Positions 22,710 to 35,496 of a DNA stretch of 64,000 nt are shown in pieces. The notes under the pieces were generated by a model. The model searched no databases. It was not told where the DNA came from and saw only the letters and a program-made list of their open reading frames with translations. The translations under genes were made by a program, and so were the position numbers. The number at the start of each line of letters is the position of its first letter. Position 1 is the first letter of the stretch. The stretch covers positions 63,800,043 through 63,864,042 of the forward strand of contig OX578281.1 in NCBI GenBank assembly GCA_951217055.1, written 5' to 3'. Source of the DNA: Gerris lacustris (Eukaryota; Arthropoda; Insecta; Hemiptera; Gerridae).

Positions 22710-22992
22710 GTATGTACCTCGTGAGTAAAGTTCCATTATTCCCCTCGCTATTCTAAAAAAATTCAAGTTATTCCCTCGGCTGTGCCTCGGGAATAACTTG
22801 AATTTTTAATTACCTCGGCTTCGCCTCGGGAATTAAAAATTCAAATTCCCTCGGCTTCGCCTCGGGAATTAAAAATTCAAATTCCCTCGGCTTCGCCTCG
22901 GGAATTAGGGACCATGGTTCCATCGGCTTCGCCTCAAGAACCAACTTTTTCGCTCAGGGAATAATGGCTTACTTTACTCCCTAGGTGCATAA
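22710..22992. mobile_element. Foldback MITE with CCTCGGCTTCGCCTCGGG hairpins
   Basis: Ends are inverted: TGTACCTCGTGAGTAAAG on the left, and TTTACTCCCTAGGTGCA on the right. Between them lie four or five GC-rich hairpins built on CCTCGGCTTCGCCTCGGG, joined by AATTAAAAATTCAAATT spacers (clear copies near 22785-22800, 22827-22845, 22852-22868, 22885-22905). The linkers also pair with one another, so the whole element can fold as one structure. Non-coding. Confidence 0.75.
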
Positions 22993-24235
22993 ATAACTAT
23001 TAAATCTTTAATAACTTGGGTTTTATTTAATACGTTTCGATGAAACAGATCCTCCCAAATGTACCACGTAATAGCATACTCCAAGTATAAAAATTTATAT
23101 ATTTTGTTCGGCCCAGTTTTGCGCCTACAAAGACGGACCTGCGCAAAGGCTGCAAAGTCCTACTGTCGTCATACATAAAAAGAAAGTTGAAGCCGGTTTT
23201 AATAATGTTTGAAATGAAGAAGTATCCGAAAATTTTCAATTCTGATCAGTATTGACAAAAATTGAATTTTATTTACTAGATGGAACAATTTTACGCTTTA
23301 AATGTTCCTTAATTATTAATTAGTTGCATATTAATTTCTCATTTCAATAGCAGTCACGTAGAGTCAGTTGGTACTAGTCAGTTGGTACTAGTCAGTTGCA
23401 GTCAGTAGAGTCACGTTGGTACTATCTGACTATTTCTCTTTTTAACTGAGTACATGAGAATATTTTTGTTATATTCAAGATTAAAACGTGCCTAAACTGT
23501 TAAACTGTTAAAAAAAAAAAATAAATAAATAAATAAAATAAAACATTATTTTTTTGTTAATTCAGTTAATTTTATTAAATTATTGTCTTGGGACAAGCAT
23601 TACGTAAATGAATTAATGACTATTTTTCTTTTTTTTTTTGTCATAGCATTATTATTATTATTATTATTATTTTTTTTTTTTAATTACATAATGACGTTCT
23701 TCTCTGAAATTTACTAATGACTAGAATTTTAAATAAAATAAATGTATCTTTCTTTATAACTGTCTGTGTGCTTGAGTTAGTTAGACAAATTGCTTTGAGT
23801 TAATAACGATTTGTTTGCTTGTTTTTGTTTTTTTTAGTCGAAGTTGTTTACTTATGTAAATTATTTGGTAGGATGAAGTGAGTCGTTTTAGTTTTTTGGT
23901 TTTTTCTACAAATGATGCAGGTTGTGATCTCTCTTATGGTTATAATCCTTGAACAACAAAGAAACAATATTTTTTTCTCTCGCACTGGTTCATTTCGAAG
24001 TTGGAAAACAATTCTTATCACGTAGCTCTGGATTTCCTACCAGCCCCCCCCCCCCCCCTTGTAACTTTCTATATTAATATCACGTATTAGTCCAGTAATG
24101 ATTTCAAACTATCTCAAAAACTAGCCTTCCCACGCAACCTTTCACATACTCTAGATAAAACAAACTTATTTATTTATTTTAATGTTAAAAATAAAGTGAA
24201 TTATTTCTAGTTATAGTAGTAGCCTATAACTATTT
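22993..24235. other. Unassigned AT-rich sequence
   Basis: No gene recognised. A short tandem repeat of AGTCAGTTGGTACT lies at 23360-23400. There is a (TTA)n run at about 23646-23670 and a C tract at 24044-24058. Confidence 0.4.
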
Positions 24236-24777
24236 TGCTTCCGATTTACCGAGGGTTACGGAAGCATTGTGTTCACTTTTGAGAACAAAAAGCTTTTATG
24301 TCTCCGATTTTAAAAATTCCAAGACAGAAATCCGTTTCAAACATCACGGAACATTTTTGGTCTCGCGTCTGTCTGTCTGTCTGTCTGTGTGTCCACGAAT
24401 CCAGAAACGTGCGACAGTAACTTTTTTGACGAAATTTGGTAGACATGTTCATTTTACCAATGCCCAGGACGATTTTGTTGGACAACTTTTTCTGTTCAAG
24501 CGTTCACGCGCAACGCTCGCCTATAAGTGAACTTCTAATTTAAAATTGGAATTTTAGGTTGGGAAAAAAATCTAACTTCATCTATTTAATGAGACAAACA
24601 TATTTTACAAATACAATTTTTTAGTAAAACCAACAGCGACACCGCTATGAAGTGTTAAAGATCGCTAAAAACTATTAATAGTTTTTACATAATAAACAAT
24701 AAAACTATAAAGTAATATAACAATAAAGTACATGACAGGATGCGAGGAAGCTATGTGCCACACTAATTGGCTGTGTA
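24236..24777 (+). repeat. GCTTCC-family repeat, full-length copy
   Basis: Runs from GCTTCCGATTTACCGAGGGT to GAGGAAGCTATGTGCCACAC. In better-kept copies the left end forms a hairpin (GCTTCCG, TTACC-GAA-GGTAA, CGGAAGC). Blocks in order are the hairpin, AAGACAGAAATCCGTTTC, a GTCTGTCTGTC run, the ACAACGCTCGC block and AACAGCGACACCGCTATGAA. Related copies are listed at 19527, 21637, 33222, 34048, 52645 and 60698. Non-coding; superfamily undetermined. Confidence 0.75.
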
Positions 24778-24949
24778 TTTTTATTTATACAACTGACATT
24801 GAATATAAAATAATAACAGTAATAATGATGTTATTGGCTTACCATAAACGAGGCTAATAGTTTATGGTCGTCATGTAACTACGTTTTCAGCAATTCAGGG
24901 TAAAATTATTGAGATACTTTTTTTTTGTTTTGTTTTTATATTAGGATAC

Positions 24950-25977
24950 AATTTACATTGAATTTTTCACATTGAATACAAATTTATTTGTACTAAAACA
25001 TACGAAAGTCATGTTTTTGTAAACTCCTACGTTATAATTTCTTGTATTTTGTAAACAAATACACGGATGGCAATGAAGGAGTTATAAAGTGAAAGGTTAC
25101 AATGCTTGCAGATATATTAATTTAAGTAGCGAAGCATTTTTGGAACGATGTTACCTATGGCACATTCTGGAGCCCGGGAGTGAATCCGAAAAAAAAAAAC
25201 GTCAAAACTAAGCGTCACGAAATTTACCGATGATAATAACTTGAGTAAAAGATGACCGAGTTAGTTGAAATTTGGTACTCATGGTTTACCAATTTTATCA
25301 ATGCCCAGGCTGAGTTCGTTGGACAACGTTATCTGCCCAAGCGTTCACGCACAACGCATGCGTAAACGTAAGCTTCAAATTTAAAATTGGAATTTTAGGA
25401 CGGGAAAAAACTCCATCCATTTGATGAGACAAACAACTTTTTTTATTTTTTTTTCAGAAAAAAACGAGCACTGACACTGCTATGAAGTGATTAAGATCGC
25501 TAAATTTATTAAAACGGACAAACGTTTAAAATAAAGAAGACAACGTTTTTACCGATATCTTACGTTCTAACGTAACTATTTTAATAAAACTTCCTGCACA
25601 TCGTCTAAAATATAATTAAAACAGGCATGTAAAATTTCAACCATAAACAAGCAGACGTTTTTGAGTAGGGAAGAGATATATTTTATAATATTTTAAATTA
25701 GTAGGCCGGGTAGGTAGAAAACAGTCCTATTTCCTACCAACTACAAACATACTTTTTAACTATAAACTAATCATGATTAACTTTTTTCTCGATGATACAA
25801 ATAATGCTTTTCTTTTAATTTTGCCGTAACTCCGCTAGATACAAACAGTTAGTTTAATTTAATTTTGTCTGTTTTCTAACTCTGCCATGTATAAGTAGTT
25901 AGCAACGTATACGTAGTTAAATGTGTGATTTTATAATTTATATTTATAATGAAAAATGTAAGGAACTTTGTTCCTAC
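24950..25977 (+). mobile_element. GGAACG-family element, full-length copy
   Basis: The element proper is 25142-25977, from GGAACGATGTTACC to GGAACTTTGTTCC, so its ends are inverted repeats. It is colinear with 44842-45748, including the CCTACCAACTACAAACATAC block near the right end. The preceding 150 bases match, inverted, the hairpin stretch near 780-890. Non-coding. Confidence 0.75.
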
Positions 25978-26039
25978 CACGGTATTTTTCACCACACGTA
26001 TTTTTTGCTTTAACTAGTTTTCGTTCGAACTTAGAGTAC

Positions 26040-26395
26040 TCCTACATTAATATTTATTCATAAAAATGCTGTCTCGCGTAAAAAGTTGTGAGATCGCAAG
26101 TTTAGCCCTGTCTCCCACTGTCCTAGTAAGTTCTATTATGCATGGGACCTGGTGCATTAATTTTCACTCAATTTCAGATTCTTCTGATGTTCCTACTAAG
26201 TTATTTGTCATCAAATGTTCGTATATCACACTAAATTATTTAATAATGAGATGTTAATAGTTTTCTCTTTTTGTTATGAAAGTGTAGTTTCAACCCACAA
26301 AATGTATTTTCTGCATATGTTAGTCGAATCGACGAAGGTTTAGTAATACCAGCCATTTAATTACCATTAGCATTTAAGGGTTTTAAGGATGGTAC
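26040..26395 (+). repeat. Dispersed repeat, pairs inverted with 47975-48215
   Basis: From about 26120 on, blocks CATGGGACCTGGTGCATTAA, GTTCCTACTAAGTTATTTGT, AAAGTGTAGTTTCAACCC and TCGAATCGACGAAGGTTTAG recur in reverse complement at 47975-48215. The 63-codon frame here is part of this repeat and shows no known domain. Confidence 0.7.
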
Positions 26396-26697
26396 GGCTG
26401 TGCTCGACCTGGCAATCTTCAGATTGTTATAATTTTTTATTTTCGCTGAATTTGAATTTACTATGTTTATATCAACTTTGTTAAAATTCGATTATTCATC
26501 GTCATTGTTCAATCCCATTGTAACTTCTTGAAATAACAAATTTTGTTTGCACCAAGTGTTTTCAAAGTTATTGGTTTTCTCTGACTCAGTGAAATTTTGA
26601 TTACGCTGTCAAATTGAGAGGTCCGAAAGCGTTGAGAAATCCAATGGTATCAAGAGGAGAGGTTATACTGTGGAGAGGTTGACACTATCCTCTTGAC

Positions 26698-26892
26698 TAG
26701 GGGGAGGTAAATCCAGCCCAGAGACTCAAGAGACCCTCAGAGAGTTTAAACTCTCCTAACAACAAGTCTGAAACTTGTCACTTAGCCTGAAACTTGGTTA
26801 CCTTGGGCCCCTCGATCACATCATTCTCACGGAATTATACACCAAGTTTCCTCACCGAAGAGGTGAAGGTGACTTGTTACTGCCTCCCCCTA
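26698..26892. mobile_element. Short TIR candidate, TAGGGGGAGG ends
   Basis: TAGGGGGAGG at 26698 faces CCTCCCCCTA ending at 26892, enclosing 195 bp that include internal inverted bits (CTGAAACTTG pairs). No second copy is visible, so the element status is tentative. Confidence 0.35.
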
Positions 26893-28277
26893 TCTGTATA
26901 TTCATTTTGCTCTAATTAACACAACAAACTACGTCTTTTAATTGGAACTCCCCTGCTAATAATACCTGAAACAAACAGACATAGCACGTATTGTAATAAC
27001 TTTCGCAATTTAGTTTTGCTAGATTAAATAAAAAAATGTCCGAGGTAACTTTAGGGGGGGGGGACTATATTATTTTGATTATCCTTCAGTATACATATCC
27101 CTTTAAACTGATTATTAAAAGAATGAATGTCCTTTAAGCGTACTTTAAAATGGTGCAAATTTTTATCTAAAAAATCACGTTTCAGACCCTTTTGAACGAT
27201 AAATAGTTTTTCGGGGCTCTTACAAAGTGCGAGGTGAGTCCACTGTTGACCACTTGGCTGCTAAGATAATTGTGTGACAAGATTGTCCTTTTAGACTCTA
27301 ATACAGAATGATATTGTAAAACCCAAGATGGACATTTAATTTAAGTAGCTTTAGTACTTTTAGTACAAAAGGTACTTAAAGTCTGGGTACTGTGCAGGCT
27401 AAATTTTTAATTTATTGTGTTTTGTAAAGGTATCTTTATGTAGGCATTTAGTAGGCCTACTGAGTCCTTATATTGTGGTTGTACTGAAAAAACAAATTCT
27501 GTACATAAAAGGATACTTTTGGTACCGGTTTGTCGAAATTCGCAAAAATGCTCTACTTTTTATTTGTTTTACTGTACTGTTTTTGCTATTTATAGAATCG
27601 GGCTGAAACTCATATGGTATTTACTACTTTATATTAGTAAAGTGTGCGCGAAAGGAGAACCTTAAATTTATTACTATTCCGGATACATGAGGGGTACAAA
27701 GTTGTGTACTTCTGTTTAAGGAAAGGTAAAAATAGTAGCTGGCCGGCCGTGTTTGGTATTGTTGGAAAGCCCTTAAATCGTACTTTAAGAAGATACAAAT
27801 GATTATCTAAAAAAGTCACGTTTCCAACCCTTTTGAACGATCAATAGTTTTTATAAGGCTAAGCTCAAAACCCGACTTGTATTTTAACGAGCGAGGTCTT
27901 CTATTCACAGAACTACTAGTATAAATAGAGGAAGTATTGTGATTGCGCGAAAATTTGATTTTGATCGATTTATCTATTTTAAGATGCGCAAAGAAGGAAC
28001 TTTAAAAAAATTCGGTCTGTAGTTTGTCGTCTGTAGTCTGAAGTTAAACCCCGAGGTGAAATCAAGAAATAATTTTTAGCTCTTAATTAGGAGACACTGC
28101 ACGAAACGAGGCAGGACATGGCGTAATGCCGAGCCAACATCTTTGTGACGTAATGTCTGACGTTGGAACATGTTGGTGCCACGCTTGCGTGGCACATCCC
28201 TTGGTGTCTCTCACTAACACAAATTGTGTATATATATATATACATATATTGTAAGTTGTTACCGCAAGTTCGTAAGT
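26893..28277. other. Unassigned sequence with a short direct repeat
   Basis: No gene recognised. Bases 27140-27225 and 27775-27865 are diverged direct copies (CCTTTTGAACGAT and ATAGTTTTT blocks). An 11-base G tract is at 27053-27063. Confidence 0.4.
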
Positions 28278-28554
28278 TATCAAATGAGGATACCCCTACC
28301 ATCGATACTTGCCTGATCTGATGATCACTGGACCAATTTTGGCTAAACGCCATCATCAGCAGAGTCGAGATCTCTCGTAGCACTCATCAAGTCTACATGA
28401 GAGAATGAAGTTGATTCGCGAAGTCTTCATTCTCTCATGTAGACTTGAGGAGTGCTTACGAGAGATCTCGACTCTTGCTGATGGTGGCGTTTAGCCGAAA
28501 CCAGTTCAGTGATCCTAAGATCAGACAAGTCGACGGTAGCGATATCCTCATTTG

Positions 28555-28556
<2 letters not shown>
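28278..28556. repeat. 280-bp near-perfect palindrome (long hairpin)
   Basis: Arms 28278-28410 and 28424-28556 are inverted copies with a handful of mismatches and a 13-base centre (TTGATTCGCGAAG). Matched blocks include CGAGATCTCTCGTA and GTCTACATGAGAGAATGAAG. Alternating TA tracts lie on both sides (28228-28250; 28557-28617). It may be a foldback element, or, if transcribed, a long hairpin RNA. Confidence 0.85.

Positions 28557-28617
<61 letters not shown>
28557..28617. repeat. (TA)n microsatellite
   Basis: About 60 bases of alternating TA next to the palindrome. The minus-strand frames across it are low-complexity artefacts. Confidence 0.95.
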
Positions 28618-28625
<8 letters not shown>

Positions 28626-28718
28626 CATATACACATACATATAAATAGATATATATCATAAATTAATTGAATTGGATGTTATGGTTAAATTCTGAATCAC
28701 TAAGTATTGCTTTTTGGT

Positions 28719-29052
28719 ACTTTTTTACTTTAGCACCCCCCTATATCCCTTTGTGTTTATTGTAATTTAGACAAAGGAACATATACAGAGTATACTATAT
28801 TCCTTAGTCTAAATTACTATTAAGACGAAGGGATATTTATTCCAATGTACCTTGGGACAAAGGAATATCACACTTGTGTATATAATTGTGATCATATCCC
28901 TTAGTCTAATCAACTATTAAGGAAAACGAATATTAAATATAAAACTGCCCTAGGAGTCTCAATGTCTTGGGGAGACAAACACACAAAGCTTTGAGAATTT
29001 TGTAGGGCAGATTATTGTTTAGAACCAAAGGGGGGTGCTAAAGTAAAAAAGT
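28719..29052. mobile_element. MITE with ACTTTTTTACTTTAGCACCC termini
   Basis: A 334-bp element. The left end ACTTTTTTACTTTAGCACCC is matched by GGGTGCTAAAGTAAAAAAGT at the right end, so the TIR is about 22 bp. The interior repeats the mirrored motifs ATCCCTTTGTC and TTCCTTAGTCTAAA several times. Similar ATCCCTTTGTC pieces occur at 49530-49640. No target duplication is clear. Confidence 0.75.
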
Positions 29053-29707
29053 GCAAGCTTTTTTTTACTCCCTGTCAAGTTATGTTCTAAAATAAGTAAA
29101 AAAACGTGATTCAGAAGTTTATTTTATAATTTTTATGAGGTCAAAACTGTTGTTGGAGATGGAAGAGGCTTAGTTATTTCTGATAAATACACTTTACCAC
29201 AAAAAGGAAAAACCACTTTAACAGACTTAAGAGATAATTGACCCAGCTTTGCTTTTTAAACCAACAATAGAGTTTATTATTTATATATATTTTTAGCAAG
29301 TGGCTCTAAAGAAAGCGTATCTCTAGAGAGGGTATTTCTAGAGGACAAAACGGCTTCTTAAGCGCACTTACAACGAGAGGGCTATTGTTAGAACTTTTTT
29401 TCCCTACCGATGCGGGCAACAATCCAATACTTAAGTTGAGATATTAGCTGATAGACTTGTGCACAATTTAAATTGCCTATTGCAACAATTATCAGTGGTT
29501 GGATAAAAGTTATCTAAATTTCTTCTATTTATCGTTTTAAAACTATTTTTTATTATAATAGCCGTTATTATTCTAGTTACGTAAAGAACATAGTGTTAAT
29601 AATTTTATTTAAAACACATTTTTTAAAAACAAGTTTTTATTCGTATTCTTCTCAGCAAATCCTTCTATTTGATACCCATATCAAATATACAATATAATAA
29701 TTTCAAG
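29053..29707. other. Unassigned AT-rich sequence
   Basis: No gene or paired repeat recognised. Confidence 0.4.
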
Positions 29708-30771
29708 ATAAAAAGAACTTTTTATATACTACGTTTTTAAATTTTCTGTTCAATCGTATGTAATGTTGATAATATAATTATTGTTATTGTTATATAATAT
29801 ATAATGTTAGTGAAAAAAAAAAAATAGTTCCGAATTTATTTACTTCACATAAATGACAACCATCTAGAGAGCTGGGGGCCGATTCTGTAACTTTGAAACC
29901 TCCCTTATCATGTTGTTATATATCAAACTGTTGTTATGAAGATGCGCGCGCAACCTTTCAACGTGAATCTATAACTTTGACTGTTGTTATATAAGGAGAA
30001 ATTGATATATAAGGTTTGATATGTATCCACTCAAAATTGTTGTTGATATAATTCGTCAGGTTATGTTGTTATATATCAAATGCTAAAAACCAAAACAAAG
30101 TGACGACATTATTGATGTTTTCATTCACTTTTCTTGTTTTCTGAATGAAATAACTACAAAATGGCCATCTAAAAAGGACGCTGTCAAGTATAGTATTCGG
30201 CCACATATAGCGCTGGCATCACTTTACAGATTTACTACATTATATAACAACACTGATATATAGCGGTGTTTGATAAATAATGTCACTGTTGATATATATC
30301 AAAAAAGTTACAGAATCGGCCTCCTGATCTTAACCTATAAAAGGACAAATCTTTGTACAACGGATCTCCCCAACACCAAGTCTAATGCGTGCCATCGATA
30401 TATTTGAAATAATATAAATAATATAATCGATATTTCCTGTTTTGCTGTCATTCAATGTTTATCTATCACAAATTTGAGACCCGTCAAAATGAAGATTGCT
30501 TAAATATTGGACGTGGCAAAACAAATAAAATAACTTGCGGATTTTTTCCGAACTAACTTTCCGTTCAGCAAAATTTGCTGAAAACCAATTAAATTCTGCT
30601 GGAAGATGGCTAAAAGTATTAAAATAATGCATTGTCATCGTGTTCTGAGCTATGCTAAAAGTTTCAAATGTCTAGCTATTCGGGAAGTTAGTTAGAAATC
30701 GATTGCCAGATTTGTACCAGACAAACAAACAAACAAGCAAACAAGAAAGCAAGCTAATAAAAACGTAGTAA
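29708..30771 (+). mobile_element. TACTACG-family element interrupted by a MITE
   Basis: Colinear with 18535-19146 from TACTACGTTTTTAAATT to ATAAAAACGTAGTA. The copy is split at AGAGAGCT/GATCTTAA by the 450-bp insertion listed next. Without it the length is about 614 bp, the same as the intact copy. Confidence 0.8.
29874..30323. mobile_element. MITE with GGCCGATTCTGTAAC termini
   Basis: Ends are inverted: GGGGGCCGATTCTGTAAC on the left, and GTTACAGAATCGGCCTC on the right. The intact copy at 18535-19146 gives the empty site AGAGAGCTGATCTTAAA, so CT is a likely 2-bp target duplication (29872-29873 and 30324-30325). The interior repeats TGTTGTTATATATCAAA in both orientations. Superfamily not assigned. 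Confidence 0.85.
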
Positions 30772-31203
30772 TAAATGAAAACCTATTGACCTCCTGTGAA
30801 ATCCTAACTTCCTGGCTCGATATTTTAGAGTGTAACATGTTGCATGTGAGTAGCTGAATTCCAAAAGCAGCTCTATCCACTTGAAATTTTGTTTGGCAAA
30901 GCACAAAAAACGTCTAGCAATTCACTAAATTGTGTTAAATTATTTTTTTTTTAAATAAAAGCAATAACTAATAATTCATTTAGTGGACAAAAGTCCTATA
31001 ATCTCAGGCTATTATTTTCTTTTTAATAAACATAAGAAATAATCACATAGCTGGTTTTGTCACAGTTTTTGTTCTTAGCTACTTTTGCAACCAAACCCAC
31101 CGCCGCGCCATGTTGGATTGGTGTGCTGCAGCAAAAGCAGTTATATCCAATAAATTAAGCAGTTATAAACTATTATTTTAACTATTTAAACTATTATTTA
31201 TTC

Positions 31204-31605
31204 GATATTTAAGAATGTCACATTTAGCATGTCGTTTATTAAAAACTTCAGCCCGCCTATCTTCAAAATATTGTACTATAAATGAAAACCTATCGATCTC
31301 CTGTGAAATCCTAACTTCCTTGCTCGATATTTAAGAGTGTCACATTTTGCTTGTCGTTTATTGAAACTTCAGCCCGTCTATCTTCAAATTATTGTACTAT
31401 AAATGAAAACCTATCGATCTCCTGTGAAATCCTAACTTCCTTGCTCGATATTTAAGAGTGTCACATTTTGCTTGTCGTTTATTGAAACTTCAGCCCGTCT
31501 ATCTTCAAATTATTGTACTATAAATGAAAACCTATTGACGACCTCCTGTGAAATTCGAACTTCCTGGCAAAATATTTAAAAGCGTCACATTTTTCATGTG
31601 TAAAA
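31204..31605. repeat. 121-bp tandem repeat, about 3.3 units
   Basis: The block AATGAAAACCTAT recurs at 31281, 31402 and 31523, giving a 121-bp period. The units at 31281 and 31402 are nearly identical. Diverged relatives lie at 30772-30850 and, inverted, at about 46000-46080. The block around TCCTGTGAAATCCTAACTTC is the best-kept part. Confidence 0.85.
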
Positions 31606-33777
<2,172 letters not shown>

Positions 33778-34047
33778 GCCCTACCAAGCACGGTCGGGGG
33801 AGACCCTATACCAAGAGCAGGCAGACTCGATTGCACACCTCCTATATCCTCCTAACTCCCTGTTATACGTGTAACGCTTTTGGTGTCGATTTTTTGTAAC
33901 GCCTTTCGAGTTTATGTGCCATAGCCGAGACATGAAAATGTCAAAAAGTAGTCCTCTAATTGGTGTGATACATAGCTGCCTTGCGTAATACTTCGTATAC
34001 TTTAAAAATGCTTTTACAACCTATTACAACAACCTACAAGCTACCTC

Positions 34048-34565
34048 TTTATTTGCTTCCGAGCTTACCGAAGGTAACGATCTTAGAAACTGCCCGACCG
34101 ATTTTAATGAAATTTGGATGGTAGGTCATAATTAGCCGTTTCAACCTTCTGCACCTGTAGAAGGTTGCAATTAAGCTAGGGGTATCTGCGGGCTACTTTC
34201 GACAAACCATCCATATCTGATAATAATTAGATGAGTACTTTTGAAGATATTGATGTAAATAAATGTATTTTTGTGTGCATGTGGAAGAGAAACAAATGAG
34301 CGCAGAAGGTTGAAACTTATATGGGACCAACAGTAGGGTAATTAGGACTTAACATCAAAATTTCATTAAAATCGGACGAGTAAATATGGTTCGAAAAAAA
34401 AAATTGAGAAACTGACATGACAGACTTGGAACAAAAAATGTTTCCTGATAATGTCTGAAACGGATTTCTGTCTTGGAATTTTTGAAATCAGAGATATAAT
34501 TTTCTCTTTTGTTCTCTAGAAAGATCACATAGCTTACGTTACCTTCGGTAAGCTCGGAAGCAAAA
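34048..34565. mobile_element. GCTTCC-family inverted dimer
   Basis: Left end GCTTCCGAGCTTACCGAAGG and right end CCTTCGGTAAGCTCGGAAGC are perfect complements. The short left half meets a longer inverted half near 34145-34170, where CAACCTTCTGCACCTG faces TAGAAGGTTGCAA. It contains no CTGTCTG run in the short half. Confidence 0.8.
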
Positions 34566-35496
34566 ACAAAATCATTTATATTATATATTTTTACCTTTCA
34601 TTTTTCTAAGCTGTCTGTTTAGTATACCTGAAAAGTGTATTTTACCACAATAAGCAATGAATATTACAGTGTTCTATTGTTTTTATGATCGATAATTATT
34701 TGTTTAAGTCAATATTTCATCACGGTTAGATGTTTATCTCTGATTTCACCGTGAACAATCTATCGAAGACTTCTACAAGTTTGTTGAACTTGTCTCGGCT
34801 AGAGAAACAACTGATAGGATTTCGAACAAGTTACTTTTCCCTAATGGGGTTTCTAACTTGCAACTGGGGACGTTACTAAGTTGGCAAACAACTTGTTCGC
34901 TGAAACTCAACTATCTTACAATCGGGTTTTCTTCTTCCTTTGAACATATAACACATTGCGACAACTAGCTCCAAACCCAACGAGCAATCCGCAAACTATC
35001 CAAGATCTGAAAAAAAGAAAATAAAGTTGAGTTTGCCTTTTTTCAAGTCAAGCTTACGCAGGTCTGATGTTTTCGTGCTGTTCAGTTTGCAACTGTTAAT
35101 ATCAAGATTTAACGTATAAAGATCTGTTTTCGTGTATCAGTTGTTTTTTATACTTACAAGTCAAGAGGATAGAAAACGTAATCTCGGCAATTCAACTTTT
35201 ATTTTAGAATTTATCGACAACAGTTTAAGTTCACTTTTATAAAAAATCAGTGGTTTGAAAATAGTAATTTATCCAAAATTTAATTCTAAGGTTTATGTGA
35301 ACAAAAAGTCGAGTACAGGAAGTATTCAGAGGATCTTATCTATTGAATCAGTCTAATTAAACAATTAAGACTGATTCCTACGACTGAGGCCTAAACAGGC
35401 CTCTTAACCTGGAATTGAAGTAATAAAATCAATTAGACTGCGGTCTAACTTCTCTTGCATCATTAATGAGATTTGTCAGCCATTGCTCTCTTTTTC
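34566..35496. other. Unassigned sequence upstream of the minisatellite
   Basis: Less AT-skewed than its surroundings but with no recognised gene. The short palindrome GAGGCCTAAACAGGCCTC is at 35387-35404. Confidence 0.4.

Noticed and set aside
26610..26900. Ribosomal RNA or structural RNA fragment
   Set aside because: Different composition drew attention, but no conserved rRNA motif could be recognised.
28427..28659. Overlapping minus frames rich in IY
   Set aside because: Translation of the (TA)n microsatellite.
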